64,000 bases of DNA, taken from Paramarasmius palmivorus. Its lineage: Eukaryota; Basidiomycota; Agaricomycetes; Agaricales; Marasmiaceae. Position numbers and translations under genes: made by a program. The notes under the pieces are model-generated. The model did no database searches. It saw nothing but the letters and a program-made list of their open reading frames with translations, and was not told the DNA's origin. Where the stretch lies: NCBI GenBank assembly GCA_037176845.1, contig JAYKXP010000009.1:62001-126000 (forward strand). The letters are read 5' to 3'. The first letter of the stretch is position 1. Each line of letters opens with the position of its first letter. Shown in pieces: positions 10,401 through 22,560 of the stretch.

Positions 10401-12250
10401 GGCTTATATGCTGTGGCCACTCTTTGGAAGATCCAGCTCCTGGGATGGGTGGTGATAGTAAGATGGTGGGGCGAAAGGCCAAGGAGGCGATGTAGCGTCT
10501 GAGGAGTACACCGCGTGTCGAAGGGGATATACTGTCAGATGCGCTAGACCTTAGGAAGGTTGTGCTGGTGAAGATGCAGGAGCAGATGTGCACTTGGGGT
10601 GTCGTGTTGTGGATGGTGCCAGTGATGCGGAAGAGTGAGAAAGGATGGGTGATGCCGCGTGTCGGGATAGAACGCTCAGCATTGTATGGTTACAGGGCAC
10701 TGATGTTTCTGAAGGACAATGCGATAAGGCATTGAGTGCAAGGGTATGGGTGCAAAAAATGGGCACGAGGAGGCCCAGCAAACCTCAATAAAGAGATACG
10801 CCGGGTCTGAGAATGGGATGTAGGAAGGTTGCGTTTGTGAGGATGCGGAACTGGCGATGAAAGCTTCGTGGGGAGCTAGCCTAACATTCGCGTGAAAAGG
10901 GCCCAATGAGCGCGAGGAGTGCGTTTAGCAGTGGTTATACGGCGTTGATGATGTTTTAAGGGAGTAAGTGGGTGTGGGGAAGGGGAATGAGGAGGTCCCA
11001 GCAAATCTCGATAGCGCGATACGCAGGATCTGGATACGAGATGGAGGAAGGTTGTGTTGGTGAGGATAGCCTGGGGTTTCGTGGTGTGGACGATAACGTG
11101 TTTTTGAAAGAGTCGACGAACCGTATCGCGATCGAGATAGAACGAGACAGAAGACCTTAAGTTCCTGGTTCTGGAATCCGACGACTTGATAATGTCGCCG
11201 AATCGTCCGCCTTAACAAGGACGCGATAAATGCCTTGGAATCGTATATTGGTCGAGAACTAGGTGAATGGGTGATTGTGTTCGGGATGCGAGGAGCTAGA
11301 GGAATATGACTGTGGAGTAGTGTCTATCGCTGTCGCTTCTCGGCATCGACCTTGTGAAGATTGTAGGGATGACCGAGGCTAGGATGTAGCATCTTCCTGG
11401 CGTGTTCAAGGAAAGGATAAAGTGGACGAGCTGCTGACAAGGGCGTGCAGAATTAGATGATACTGTCGAAATAGGTGAGGATGGATGAATATATACCTCG
11501 ACTAAGCCGTTTCAACGCCCATTCTGCTATCCTGTCCTACACATCCAAGCCTCTACGACGAGAACAACCTGCGCTTGTGAATGGTTGCGGGAGTTATCGA
11601 GGACGACGTTGACATCGTGATACCCTAATGATTTATTCGTGGTTGTTTCGTCTTGCTCCTGACTTTGCGTGAGGGTTGTTTCGAGGTGGTTGATGCTGCA
11701 AAGGACAGAGATTCAGAAAAGAGCTTGGAAGCGGAAGCGGAAAACAGTAACTCCGGATCTGCCAGGGCTCTCCTCAACCACCATCACCAACACTGTTCGC
11801 TATCTCTACACTCGCTCCACGCCACCCATGCTCTCAAGTTTCTCAATTCATTGGAAAAATCGGAACGCTTGATTGTAGCAATGCCCTGGATATCGCGTTC
11901 CAGACGATGAAAGGTACGCTGTTCTCTGTTTTCTGCGATCAGGAAATCCTCAGCCTATCCCGTCAGGCTCAAGCCATCGCTAGTCCCCCGTCACAGAGGT
12001 CACCTCAACACCCAAAGCGATCATTTACAAGTGTGCGGAAGACCAAGGATATAATTTGCACTAAACACACCCTCACTGTCACGATAGGTACGCGTTCGTC
12101 CTTCAACATTCTCAGAACCATGTTTATATCCTCCAAGCTCTAGATCTGCACTCGTATTCTCAAAACCATTACCCACTTAAGCTATTGCAAAACAAGTCTA
12201 TCCACCCGGTAATAGTCGGATGTCCGTGTCACTTGGGAGTGCGAATGCTG
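7439..12250. repeat. Block of degenerate dispersed repeats (several units)
   Basis: At least three partial copies of one repeat are stacked here. Recurrent words on the + strand are GAAGCTCAAGC, 'CCTCGATAAGGAGATACGC', 'CATTCGCGTAAAAAGGA', 'CAACAAGGACGCGATAA' and 'TACCTCGACCAAAGCGTGC'. They recur at 20.2-21.4, 26.9-28.6 and 33.7-34.9 kb. On the - strand short coding-like words such as 'IEHALVEV' and 'FYANVG' recur in copies but are broken by frameshifts. This suggests decayed copies of an unidentified, once coding element. No intact gene is supported. Confidence 0.5.
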
Positions 12251-15242
12251 AGGAACTGAGAATAGGCTAAAGTGCTGAGCTGGAGGGATTGAAGAACAAT
12301 CTTTCCGGGGCTTTCTGGCAGGCTGGTAACCACCACCACAATCTCTACGCCAACCATGACCTCAAGTCCCCACCACATTTGTCGAGATTGTACTCCCGTA
12401 TTGACCTAGACGCCGCCCCGGCGTTCCCGCCAACGAAAGGTATGTTCTTCGTCAGAGGCTTAGCCTACTATGTCAGGCTCATCCATAATCCCATTCCACC
12501 ATCCTACAGGCCAACTCAAGTACTCAACGCCCACATCGACTATTCCCAGACCATTCGTGTCGTACTGTTGCGATAGGTACGTGTTTGCCTTTAAAATACT
12601 TCAGGATCATGCTGAGCATCTTCTAGAATTGTATCACGCCTACCGGATCCTCTGTATAGAACAAAACTACGTACTGAGCTGGTCTCCAGGCTGAGGTGCG
12701 ACGATCATCTCTACACATTCAACAAACGCCGCAGAAGCTCAACCCGGTACCTCGTTTGCGTGTAAGAGTACCCCTTGCAATCCTGAGGTTCGGTTCTCGT
12801 CGGTTTAACATCCCGAAGCTTGAGGCTTTCATTGTCAGGTACATATCCGGAAGCGAGAGAAAAAGAAACTCCGCGGCTTTGGAACTGGAGAAAATCGGGA
12901 TTCGGCTCTGCTGGTCTGCTTCCGTCGCGTCTGCAATTCTCACAAACCTCCACAGGCCTTGGCCCTTGACTCGACAGGCTCTCCATACTTAAACCCAGAA
13001 GTCAAGATCCAGCAACACCTTCACACGTAGCTCTGACTCCATCATGCTTTGTACTTGAAGCTGCGTGAAGACGGGACATGAAGCCTGCGATCTTCGGGCC
13101 ACTTAAAGACTGAAGGTGCGTCCTTTCTACCAGTCTTATATCCCATCTCACCATCTTATATTTTAGTTTCAAGACACCCACGGCGAAAGGGGGGGGATTA
13201 GCAGAGGTGTATATGCTACAGAGTTTAAAGAACACGGATACGTAGTTTCATTGTACTATTACTATGAAATACACTAGGGATTCTTATAAAGCCCTTCTGC
13301 GTTGTGGATTCATGAAGTCTCGCGACGCCGTGCACACCTTGGCCAGCTCCTGTTCCGGCAACCAAACAAACAACATCGTCCGCCTCGATTGCACACCCAA
13401 ACTGCAAGAGACGCGAGAATCAGCCAGTGAACTGCTGAAGCGAGACAATGGACAACGTACCATCGCTCCAAGCTCAGCGGTTGGATATACAGCTATTGAC
13501 AACGCACCCCCGATGCACCTTCGAGACAACGCCTGTTCATTCCGATGTGACGTATTCCAAACTAAGCTGGCCGGGTATCTCGGTACTGGGTCTTGCTAGC
13601 TTGAACGTTGGACTTGATTTCCCCGCATCGAGTAGAGCATTTCGAGGTTCGAGGTGAGGTCAAACCTAATTCCAAGCTTCTTCGCGTGGTTTCTATCCAG
13701 TGAATGAGGATCAGTCATTGTCGGGTATAACGCAGACTGAGATCTGAGAACTCACCGAACGTCCAGATTCACCCCTTCAGCGAGATAGACCCGGCCTTCT
13801 CACCCCAAACTCCAGAGCCTACGAAGACCTTCCTATCCACTTCCATCGTACAGAGAGTACGAAATCCAAAAGTGGAGTCAACACGCTTCTTCTTGCAATA
13901 GGCTCCCATGCTAATACACGAACATCTCTAGCCATGCAATTTCGGCATAGCTTGCGTTCAGCCTTCATCAGTGTACGCTGGCTAATAGGGAAGGCTTGCT
14001 CCAAGTGCAGCAATGCCGCCCGTTCAAACGATGGCTCGTTGAAGAATCACTGGCTAAACACAATCATCAGTAGAAGCGCTAGATTGAGAATGATTACAAC
14101 CTACCGGATGAACTTGGTTCATCGATACACCGGATTCGCCACCGCAAACACGAAGAAAACTCTTGCGTGTAGTAAGAATGCAGATCCCTCGGTCTCTTGA
14201 TTCCTAGTCCAAGGCCCGGGATTGGCCTACGCCTCGAGAGATACCGATAAACGCTAAACGTTCCCAGTTCGATGCGGCTTGGGCGATGACTCGAAGCGAG
14301 GATCTAGGCTTGAGGTGAGTATTTGGAGGGGTGCGACAGAGAAGGGCTGAGTTATGGAGGAGGTAGACGGAGAGTGAGCTGTCGATATTTCCTAGGGGGT
14401 GCTGCATCGACTATGAGGTATTGAACACGAGATGAGACCTGCAGCTGTTATAAGTTTTAAAACCACAACTTCCAAACATCACAGCCTACACCACTTCGGC
14501 TCCCGAAGCAACTTGGACTCCCTACAGTCTCGACCTTCTCTTCAGACGACGTCTTCAGCTTGTGAGCGTCCTTGTTATTCGGCAGGACAACTGCGAGTAA
14601 AGATCTACTCCCATCATGAGTCGTGAAAACGAAGCCGCTCGCTGTCCTGGGCCAGATTTTACACCGTATACGGGATCTTCTGGACAATTGGGTCGCAGGG
14701 CTCGATTTTCATGCGTTTGTTGAGTTTGTTGATGTCTTTGTAAGTCGAGATGAAACCCAGAAACCCAGATGTCTTCGCCTGGTCTAGTTAGTTGGGGTAA
14801 GTGTCTGTTGGTGGTCGCGTTTTGCCGGCGCGTTCAAGGAAAGAATAAAATGGGCGAGCTGTTGAGAAGGGCGGGAAGAATCAGACGATACTGTCGAAAA
14901 GGTGAGAAATAGATGTATACCTCGACCCAAACGTGCTTGATTCCAATGCCCGTTGCTATATCGTCCTGCGGCATCTGAGTCCGTATGACAGGAATAATGA
15001 CGCGATACTACTTCGAGGTTTGGCTGGAAAGGTCGGAGGTACCGCTAGCTTTGTAGCTTTTGGGTGAGAGCTGGAGTTTGTGCTGTTTGTATCGTGTGTG
15101 TCGAGGGTGTGAGAGTGCAAGGTATGTAGCGGGAAAAACAAGGGAAAAAGCTCCTCCCGCGGCTTTCTTCACAGCCATCTACTTGCTCGAGCTCTCTTAT
15201 TTTCCATCGCATTTTCACGTCACACTACAACCTTCTCTTAGC
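12251..15242. other. Mixed decayed repeat sequence without a supported gene
   Basis: Only overlapping short ORFs on both strands are present. The words 'RSSFNILRTMFISSKL' encoded just before, at about 12093-12140, recur inverted at 41220-41130 ('FFNILRTMLISSR'). The family module (GATACTGTCGAAA, CCTCGACC) appears again at 14830-14970. Nothing else could be recognised. Confidence 0.35.
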
Positions 15243-15690
15243 AGCGAAGGATACCGGAGAGAGAATGAGGCGATTCAAAAACCCCAAAAGCCGTCAGAAG
15301 GCTTGCTTTCTCAGTAAAGAGATGATTGAAATTGGGACAAGGAATTTGGCCATATAATTTGACCTGGGAAGATGGGAAAATACCCGGACAATGCACCTTC
15401 AAGTCTCGCTCACTGCGCGCGGAAGTGGATGTGACCCAGAGGAGAGATCCCTTGTTCTGCATTAGTGGTACGGGCTCTTTCCTCTTCCCATGAAGTTCGG
15501 CCGACACTGAAGTTTCTTTATCATTAGCATCACTATAAATTCTCTCTGCTTAGTTGTCAAGGCAAATGCCATTATCTCCTTTGTACTAGCATCACCTCTG
15601 CGACCCGGTCTCGTACCACCCCAATATAGAGCATGATGCTATTGCGCAGTTTCTCTCACTCGCGCTCGCTCATTGATGGCCGTCTGCGAA
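15243..15690 (-). repeat. Dispersed repeat copy 1 (empty-site copy of the 49.7-50.5 kb repeat)
   Basis: Read on the - strand this 450-bp segment matches 49672-50530 read on the + strand over most of its length. Shared stretches include 'AAGGAGATAATGGCATTTGC', 'AGAGAATTTATAGTGATGCT', 'GGACAAGGAATTTGGCCATA' and 'CGAAGGATACCGGAGA'. It lacks the 384-bp inverted-repeat element present in the second copy. A shared reading frame (…QREFIVML…RPNF…) hints at a coding origin, but both copies carry stops. Confidence 0.7.
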
Positions 15691-16280
15691 AGATAAACTG
15701 ACACGAAATGGCTCCCGTACCGTCCTCATTCTTCCCGAACAAGCAACGAATCTCAATTCCATCAGCTTTGCTCTCTGAGTCTCTCGTCGTTTCACTGCGG
15801 CGATATCGGCCAACAGGCCCCATTATCCATCACGGCATCATATCAGATGTTGGTTTCACTGTATATCGTAATCTAGAATGCACCCTCATCAACTGCGAGA
15901 TCAATATTGGCTCGCAAAGGCGACTATCATCATCATGCAAATAGAAGGTCCAGGGTATTTCATATATACTCGTACACCTGGTGGTGTTTGATACTTCCCA
16001 AGCTTCTGGCCCTGTCTTTAACGCAGCTTCTCTAGGACTACTTGATGTGGAGCAGTGGTGTATCATACATACATCAGGAATGCTCTTGTTTGCAGTTGGA
16101 AAAGATCGTGAACTCAATAGTAGCTCTGTAAGCTGCAGGTTTTTTATACCACAAGCAAGGTTAATTGGTTTGTTCCAGTCAGGCTGAATTTCTAGTTTTG
16201 GAGTCATGTGTCATACACTTATTCTGCAGGGCTCCTTATCCCGTTCATTCCACCCAAAATTGAGCAGCTTGATGTTGACC
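15691..16280. other. Non-coding stretch upstream of copy B
   Basis: No supported gene. CpG content falls sharply from about 15960, as it does around copy A. Confidence 0.35.
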
Positions 16281-16297
16281 ATCTGTTCATCTGTTGC
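16281..16297 (+). promoter_or_regulatory. Upstream box of 7TM copy B
   Basis: ATCTGTTCATCTGTTGC, a near-tandem ATCTGTT repeat, about 130 bases before the ATG. Matches the boxes of copies A, E and F. Confidence 0.35.
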
Positions 16298-16370
16298 CAA
16301 TTTGACTCTTTTCCTGATATCCACATATAAACTCAGATTGCAGTGATGTTGCCTTGGCATACAATGGAGC

Positions 16371-16377
16371 TATAAAA
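16371..16377 (+). promoter_or_regulatory. TATA box of 7TM copy B
   Basis: TATAAAA 42 bases upstream of the ATG at 16413. Confidence 0.5.
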
Positions 16378-16412
16378 CATGCTCAGGTGCTTCTCTTGTT
16401 ATCATGTCAATA

Positions 16413-17977
16413 ATGTCGTCAACAATCCCTGCTGCCTACCTTATCTCCCTTTCTGCCCAACAGAGTATTGTTTATCCAATCTCTACTCTGTCAGTGAGTA
16501 TACCAAGTAATTTTACTGCATACTGTGTGTGCTGAAGTGCAATTCATTATACAAGGCCATGTACTTTGCCTATGGTATGTTGCAGTTGCTATTCATTTGT
16601 ATGAGCATATGACAATCTTTTGTTAGGTCTCTATGTCCTGCTCTTTGTGACATACATCTATATGATGCTTGGTTGCAATCAAACTGGCGAAAGGCACAAT
16701 AAAAACCTCTACCTCATCCTTACTGTGGTTTTATTTGTGTTATCAACAATCTTTGTGGCCAATGAAACTGCCTACTTTGTCCATGGTTCTGTTGTTCGAT
16801 TCAATATTGTCAAGAATGAAGATTATGACCTATTGGAATGATATGAGCATTATGATGACTTTGAGAGGGGATTTGGCAAGTAATACCTGCAGAAACTGCC
16901 TCATACTACAGCAGCACTGATTCTTTGTTATGCATTCACCTAGCTTTACTGAATCATTCTTGTCTGTTTTTCTTAAGTAAGCCCTCTTTGAACTGCATAT
17001 TCTATTGTCTGACACAAGTTGTCAATGCCAGTATTGCAGCAGAGTGGATGCTGGTCTGTGCCATTACATCTGATCAGTGACTACTGATTTCTATCTAGAT
17101 TTTAGATACACCGGTGCTATCTCCTCTGGGGTTCCAACAAGCTTGTAGCTGTTCCTCTGATCATTGCCTCATTTTCTATCAATGGTGCGAGCTTCTTCAT
17201 GGACCCCAGGATATTCAATGATAACACAGATGCCCAAAGCTTATGGTCTTGCTGATGCTGTACTGCAATCAATTGGAACTCCTAGTCTGAATGCTGTAAA
17301 TCTGTTGGTGATGGACGATAAATTTGCTGGATCATATAGTATTGCCAGCCTTGTTAATAACATTGTGATCACATTACTAACTGGTGAGCATCTAGATGTT
17401 ATTGTGTTCCATGATTAACTATATCTTACACATATAGCTGGGCGTATTTGGTGGATTCACAGACAAGTCTGTGCTCAAGGTGTCTGCACAAGTGATAAGC
17501 TTGTTCAATCTATTACCAGAGTCATGTGAGATTGTATACCTTTCATATTGACATTTACTAATTTTCTCAGACTTGAGTCTGGTATGATCTATCCAGTCAT
17601 TACTGTTGTACAGGTGATCATTGGAAACACCATATTATGGCAGAAGTATCCTATTGACATAATCCCTCTGATGACCCTCAGTACTGTAAGTAAGAGATTT
17701 AGTGTTTCTTCTCTTCTCTGATTCTAACTTGGCTTATTAGGGTATTGCTCCAACTCTAATTATGGTCCGAGCAAAACTAGGCCAAAATGTTGAAAGCCTA
17801 CAGGAAGCTGCCTCTATTATTCAATTCAACAGTCAGCCAGTACAGCAAGGACTTGCAGAAATGAGCACTATGCAATCACAGGTCCAGGTCCTATCAGTTG
17901 GGAATTGCAGCATTTCTGAGAGCCAGGAGGAACAAGTGGGAGATGTGAATTTCAAGGAGACATCTGCAATTGTATGA
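16413..17977 (+). pseudogene. 7TM receptor-like protein, copy B (one nonsense codon)
   Basis: Exons by comparison with copies A and C: 16413-16493, 16556-16574, 16627-16879, 16944-16976, 17032-17053, 17106-17184, 17240-17383, 17438-17525, 17571-17685, 17741-17977. All splice sites are kept and every exon is open except exon 3. There a TGA at 16839-16841 (codon 105) replaces the CGA Arg codon found in copies C, D, E and F ('ERYQ'). The change is C to T at a CpG. The predicted full protein would have resembled copy A, with the same helices and 'IHRCYLLWGSNK'. About 8 CpG remain in 1.6 kb. An in-frame upstream ATG exists at 16404; the start at 16413 was chosen because the other copies begin 'MSSTIP'. 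Read-through or a sequencing error cannot be excluded. Confidence 0.7.
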
Positions 17978-20900
17978 AGACTGCAGTGTGTTATCTGGCA
18001 GGTTGTGTTTATGTGATTTTTGTTTTCTACCCTCTTTCAATGTATCTATTGGTTTATTACTTCATAACCTTGACACTTGTATTAGAAGTGCAGCCTTAGC
18101 CTCACGCCTTTGGTAGTGTCTTTGAACTTGATATATCAGAGTAATCAATGGTATAGATCCTCTAGTATGACAGCCCTCTTTGAGTGAATAGATCAAAAAG
18201 TAGAGAAGATAATTTGAGGGCTAAGGTACAAACTTGATAGATAACCCCGTGAATCTGGAGACTCAGCAACCGGGGCTTCTAGACCATCAAGACAATACCG
18301 TACCGTGGATGGACATCCAAACCATCTCAACGCGTCAGTCTGCAGGAAGTGTTGACGAAGATGTGGGATGCCAAGCACGACATCGAGCTGTTGCTTGAAA
18401 CGGCATACCAATATCCCCATCACGAAACTAGGATTATATGATTCTGAGAACAACGTCAATGATTTCGCCCACCCCAACCCAATGCCTGCATAACCCGTAG
18501 GACCCCAAAACGACGAGGTATCAGCGATCACCCAGACGCACGAAAGACTTCAAAGCTTCGACTCGCGTGGTCACTACGAGATGTCGGCCTTTTCCTTTTT
18601 GAGCTTGACCCGAACGTGAACATTTGCCAATATACTCTAGCTTGCACTCAAGCATGGCGTGTGATATAGGGAGCGTTTGTCGGGGAACATCACGGAAATG
18701 AGTTGGCGCAACACAGAATGCTATAGTGAAGGGGTGCAGGACATCCACCAGAAAGTCTGAGGGAGGTATGAAACGCCATATTGCGGGCGGATCCACAAAT
18801 AATCTCATTGCGGGATGTGGGATGTGTATAGTGGTAGCAGAAGGTCACTCGGGAGGCGAAACGTTGGAACGATGGCGATGGGTTTACAAGGAAAGGGAAG
18901 TCACAAATGAGGACAGAGTCGCCAAGTTGGTAAGAGGAAGACTGAGTGTTTCTAAGATGAAGTGTAATCCCACTAAGACGATTGATGGTTGTGATCTGGA
19001 CGCTAGGTGCTTGAGATGTAGCGTCCATTTGGCCGTTCTGTGTAATAGGGTAGTAGGAACGACCGAGGAGGAATAGTGTCTTCTCTGCACATTCAAGATG
19101 ATGCATGCACACCTCAACCAAGGCATGCTCAATTCCAATACCCCAGTATCCTCTCTCTCTCTCCATATGCTCTGTCCTCGAAGCATCTAAACTCTAGTGT
19201 GTGCGTCATCGATGATTTTGACACGTATATCCCAGCCTAAACCACACCATACAGGGCCTGTAAAACCCAAAAGACGCGCTACCACCCAGACGTATGGGAA
19301 CCTCCAACACGTGGAACGAGTCGGGGAGTTTGAGGCTTAAGCAAGTGCAGAGGTGGTTCTGAGGAGGAATGTGATGGCAATGCAGAGCTGGGGTGATGAA
19401 CTCCAATTCGAGAGCGCTATGAGGAAGAGGTCCATATACTGGCTGAGCACGTGATGAATTGGAAGGCTACATCGGTGAAGATGCAGAGGTTGCGTTGAAG
19501 GAGATTGAGCTTGGGGTGTCACACTGTGGAAGGTGATGTCTTCTTGGGAGAGTCGTTTCGCTTTCGTGAGCCAGCCCTACATTTGCGTAAAAAGGGACCT
19601 GACAAACGCGAATAGGAAAGATACTATGGAAGCACAGAAGGCCAACAATACCCGGGGGTGAAGTGGGAGATGAGCTACAGCGAAGGGGACCTTGTGAGTC
19701 GTTATGCCGAGATCTTTGGAGCGAAAAAGAGAAAATGGAAGATTCTGGATGAAAGCTCGACAATGTACTAGGTGAAATATCACTGGCGATTGGAGCTAGA
19801 GGAACGGGATGAATGGAGGGACGCTACGTCGATGTGAGAGTAGTATGGGTCGTGCTCGATAAAGTGAACCGAGGAGGTTCAGCATGTCTTCCAGGTGAAC
19901 GTCGAGGAAGAGTTGTGTCATGAGGTGAAACGCCGTATCACAGGCAGATCTTTGAACCATCTCGGTATGTCGAGGGGTGGAGTGGGATTGAGATTGGAGG
20001 AGGCATCGACGAAGGTGTGGACTTGAGAGATGCACGACATCGAGCCATTGTATGCCGACATCCCAATTGCTCAACTAGGATTCCATGGCTCGTCAACTAC
20101 TTCGACCGCACATTCCAATCCTCTGACATCACCCAGATGAACCGCAAAACCTCAACCGTAACAGATGAGTTATTGCGCGCCGATATGCACGAGAAGCTCC
20201 CAACACATGGAAACAAGTTAAGTGGCCTAAGCTTGAAGCTCAAGCGTAGTGCAAGAAAGGTGTGCGGAGGAGCAAGTGTGAGGATAAGAAAGAGGTCCAG
20301 AAGAACCTCGATAAGGAGATACACTGGGTCTGAGGATGGGATGAAGGAGCAGGCGTTTTGAGGGTGCAGGCACTGAAGGAGATGAGCATGGGGTATCGTG
20401 CTGCGGAAAGCGATGTGTCCTTGGAAGTTGACAGTTTTCGAGGACAAAGGAGGGATGTCGATAGGCGATAGGCGATACGGCGTATCGCGGATGAATGCCA
20501 CGCGTTGAGGTCGGTAATAGCGAGACATCATGCAGAAGGGTGTCCCGCGGAAGATGAACATTCCCCGATGACATGCATGATATCAAGCCGTTGCTTGTAA
20601 CTGTATCCCGATATCCTTATCACTCTATGCTTCTGAAACTACCGTCAACGACAGTCCTACATCGCCCATACGAACTACGGAACCCCAAAAAGACGAGGCA
20701 CGGGAAGAGCAGGTTGAAGCTCAAGCGCGGTATGTGATAGTTACGTGGAGAAACCCGAGGTTCTGAGGGGAAATGTGATAATGGAGCGAGCGCGAAGCTA
20801 TAGGTGTGAGGAAGGGCAGGAGGAGGATGCCCAGCGAGATACGCCGGATCTGGATACGAGATGGAGGAAGATTGTGTTGGTGAGGATAGCCTGGGGCTTC

Positions 20901-22560
20901 GTGCTGCAGATGATGTGTTTTTTAAAGAGTCATCGATGTTTGGGGGATGAGGATAGGCGATGTCGATGCCGTGTCGGTATGGAGCGGGGTTATGGAGGAG
21001 CTAGTCCAACATTCGTGTAAAAAGGACCCAAAGAGCGCGCTTTATTGGGCTTAACGGGTATTTTGGGATAAAAAAAGACCTTGGTAATATTGGAATTCGA
21101 CTACTTGAAGTTGATGATGTCGCGGAGCCGCAACAAGGACGTGATAGTGATTGTATATGGGGGTTAAGGGATGCAAAGAGGCAGTGGAGTAGCATCTATC
21201 GCTGTTGTTTTTGGGCAATATTCTTGTGAAGATGGTAGGGACGACTGAGGAGGTGTAGCGTCTTCCTGGCGTGTTCCAGGCAAGGATAAAGTGGACGAGC
21301 TACTGAGAAGGAGGTGAATTAGACGATATCATCGCAATAGGAATGGATGGATGAATACATACCTCGGCCAATTCAGTGGAGTTCGAGATCTCGAAGATAG
21401 GAGAGCGGGTGTGGGTGGTGGGTGAGGAATTCGAAGGATTCCCAGAAAAACCTCGATAGAATATGCTGGGTCTGAGGATGGGATGAAGGCTGACGAGGAT
21501 GGAGGACTTGGGAGGAAGGAGATGAGTAAACCTGAGCTCGGGGTACTATGGATGGTTATGTTTGTGGAGGAGTGTCAATGCAGCCGCCCACCCCAACAAG
21601 GGTATGCTGGTTTACTGTCATACAAGGGCGCGATAGATGTCTTGGGTGTAGTGTCTATCGCTGTCGTTTTTGGGCAATAATTTTGTGAAGATGGTAGGGA
21701 TGACCGAGGAGGATGTAGCATCTTTGTGGGGTGTTCAAGAGAAGGATAAAGTGGGCGAGTTGCTGAGAGCGGCATTGAAAATTAGATGATGTTATCGGAA
21801 TATGTGTGAATGGATGAATACATACCTCGACGAAAGCGTGCTCAATTTCAAGTGCCCATTTACTCTCTCTGACCCCATGGTTGCTACTATACAACCCTAC
21901 ATATCCGAGTGTACGACGAGAATCTGAGCTTGTGAATTATTGTGGGAGCTATCGAGGACAGCGTTGACAGCGTGATAATGGCCTGTGATTCCGACGTGGT
22001 TGCGAAGAGCATAAAGGAACAGCGGAAAAAGGTTACTCCGCCGCTTTCGCAGGGCTTTCCTCAACCACCATCATCACTGTTCACTATCTCTACACTTGGT
22101 ACATGCCAGTTGCCCTCAAGATTCTGAAGCCATTGAACCAATCGGAACGTATTATTGTAACAATGCCCTGGATGTTTCGGGCGATGAAAGGTATGCTATC
22201 TTCCATTTTCTACGACAAGAATCCTCACTCACCATAGTGCATCAGGCTCACCACATCGGCAATAGCAGCTCTCTTTTAACAATGCCCTGGACACCATACC
22301 TTTCTTTCGCCGCTCATTTGTGATGTTATGAATATGTCAGTGTTTTGACGTCTATACCGCACCAGTTTCACTAATCTGCTTGATAGATAGACATTCAGTC
22401 TGGGTGCAGACTACCGGTGCTTCAGCGTCAAATGAACAGGTCGCATTTCGTGCTGCTTACACCATCTAAGCCTCGATTATGTTTGAGTCAAACCAAATGT
22501 CGGTTTCGGCGAAGAGTTTTGCGTGGATCAACTTGAAGGTAACGCAAAACCCTTGTTCTT
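17978..22560. repeat. Degenerate dispersed repeat block downstream of copy B
   Basis: Same repeat family as 7.4-12.2 kb. The segment around 20480-20580 closely matches 8040-8150 and 27130-27250 (about 110 bases with the 'ACGCGTTGAGGT' core and 'GATGACATGCA'-like end). Modules with 'TACCTCGACC' occur near 19110, 21360 and 21820. The word 'AACTCCGCCGCTTTC' at about 22035 recurs at 28360 and, diverged, at 34755. On the - strand fragments such as 'GIEHALVEVCMHH' and 'LEIEHAFVEVCIHP' point to one ancestral coding exon. All frames are broken. Confidence 0.5.
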
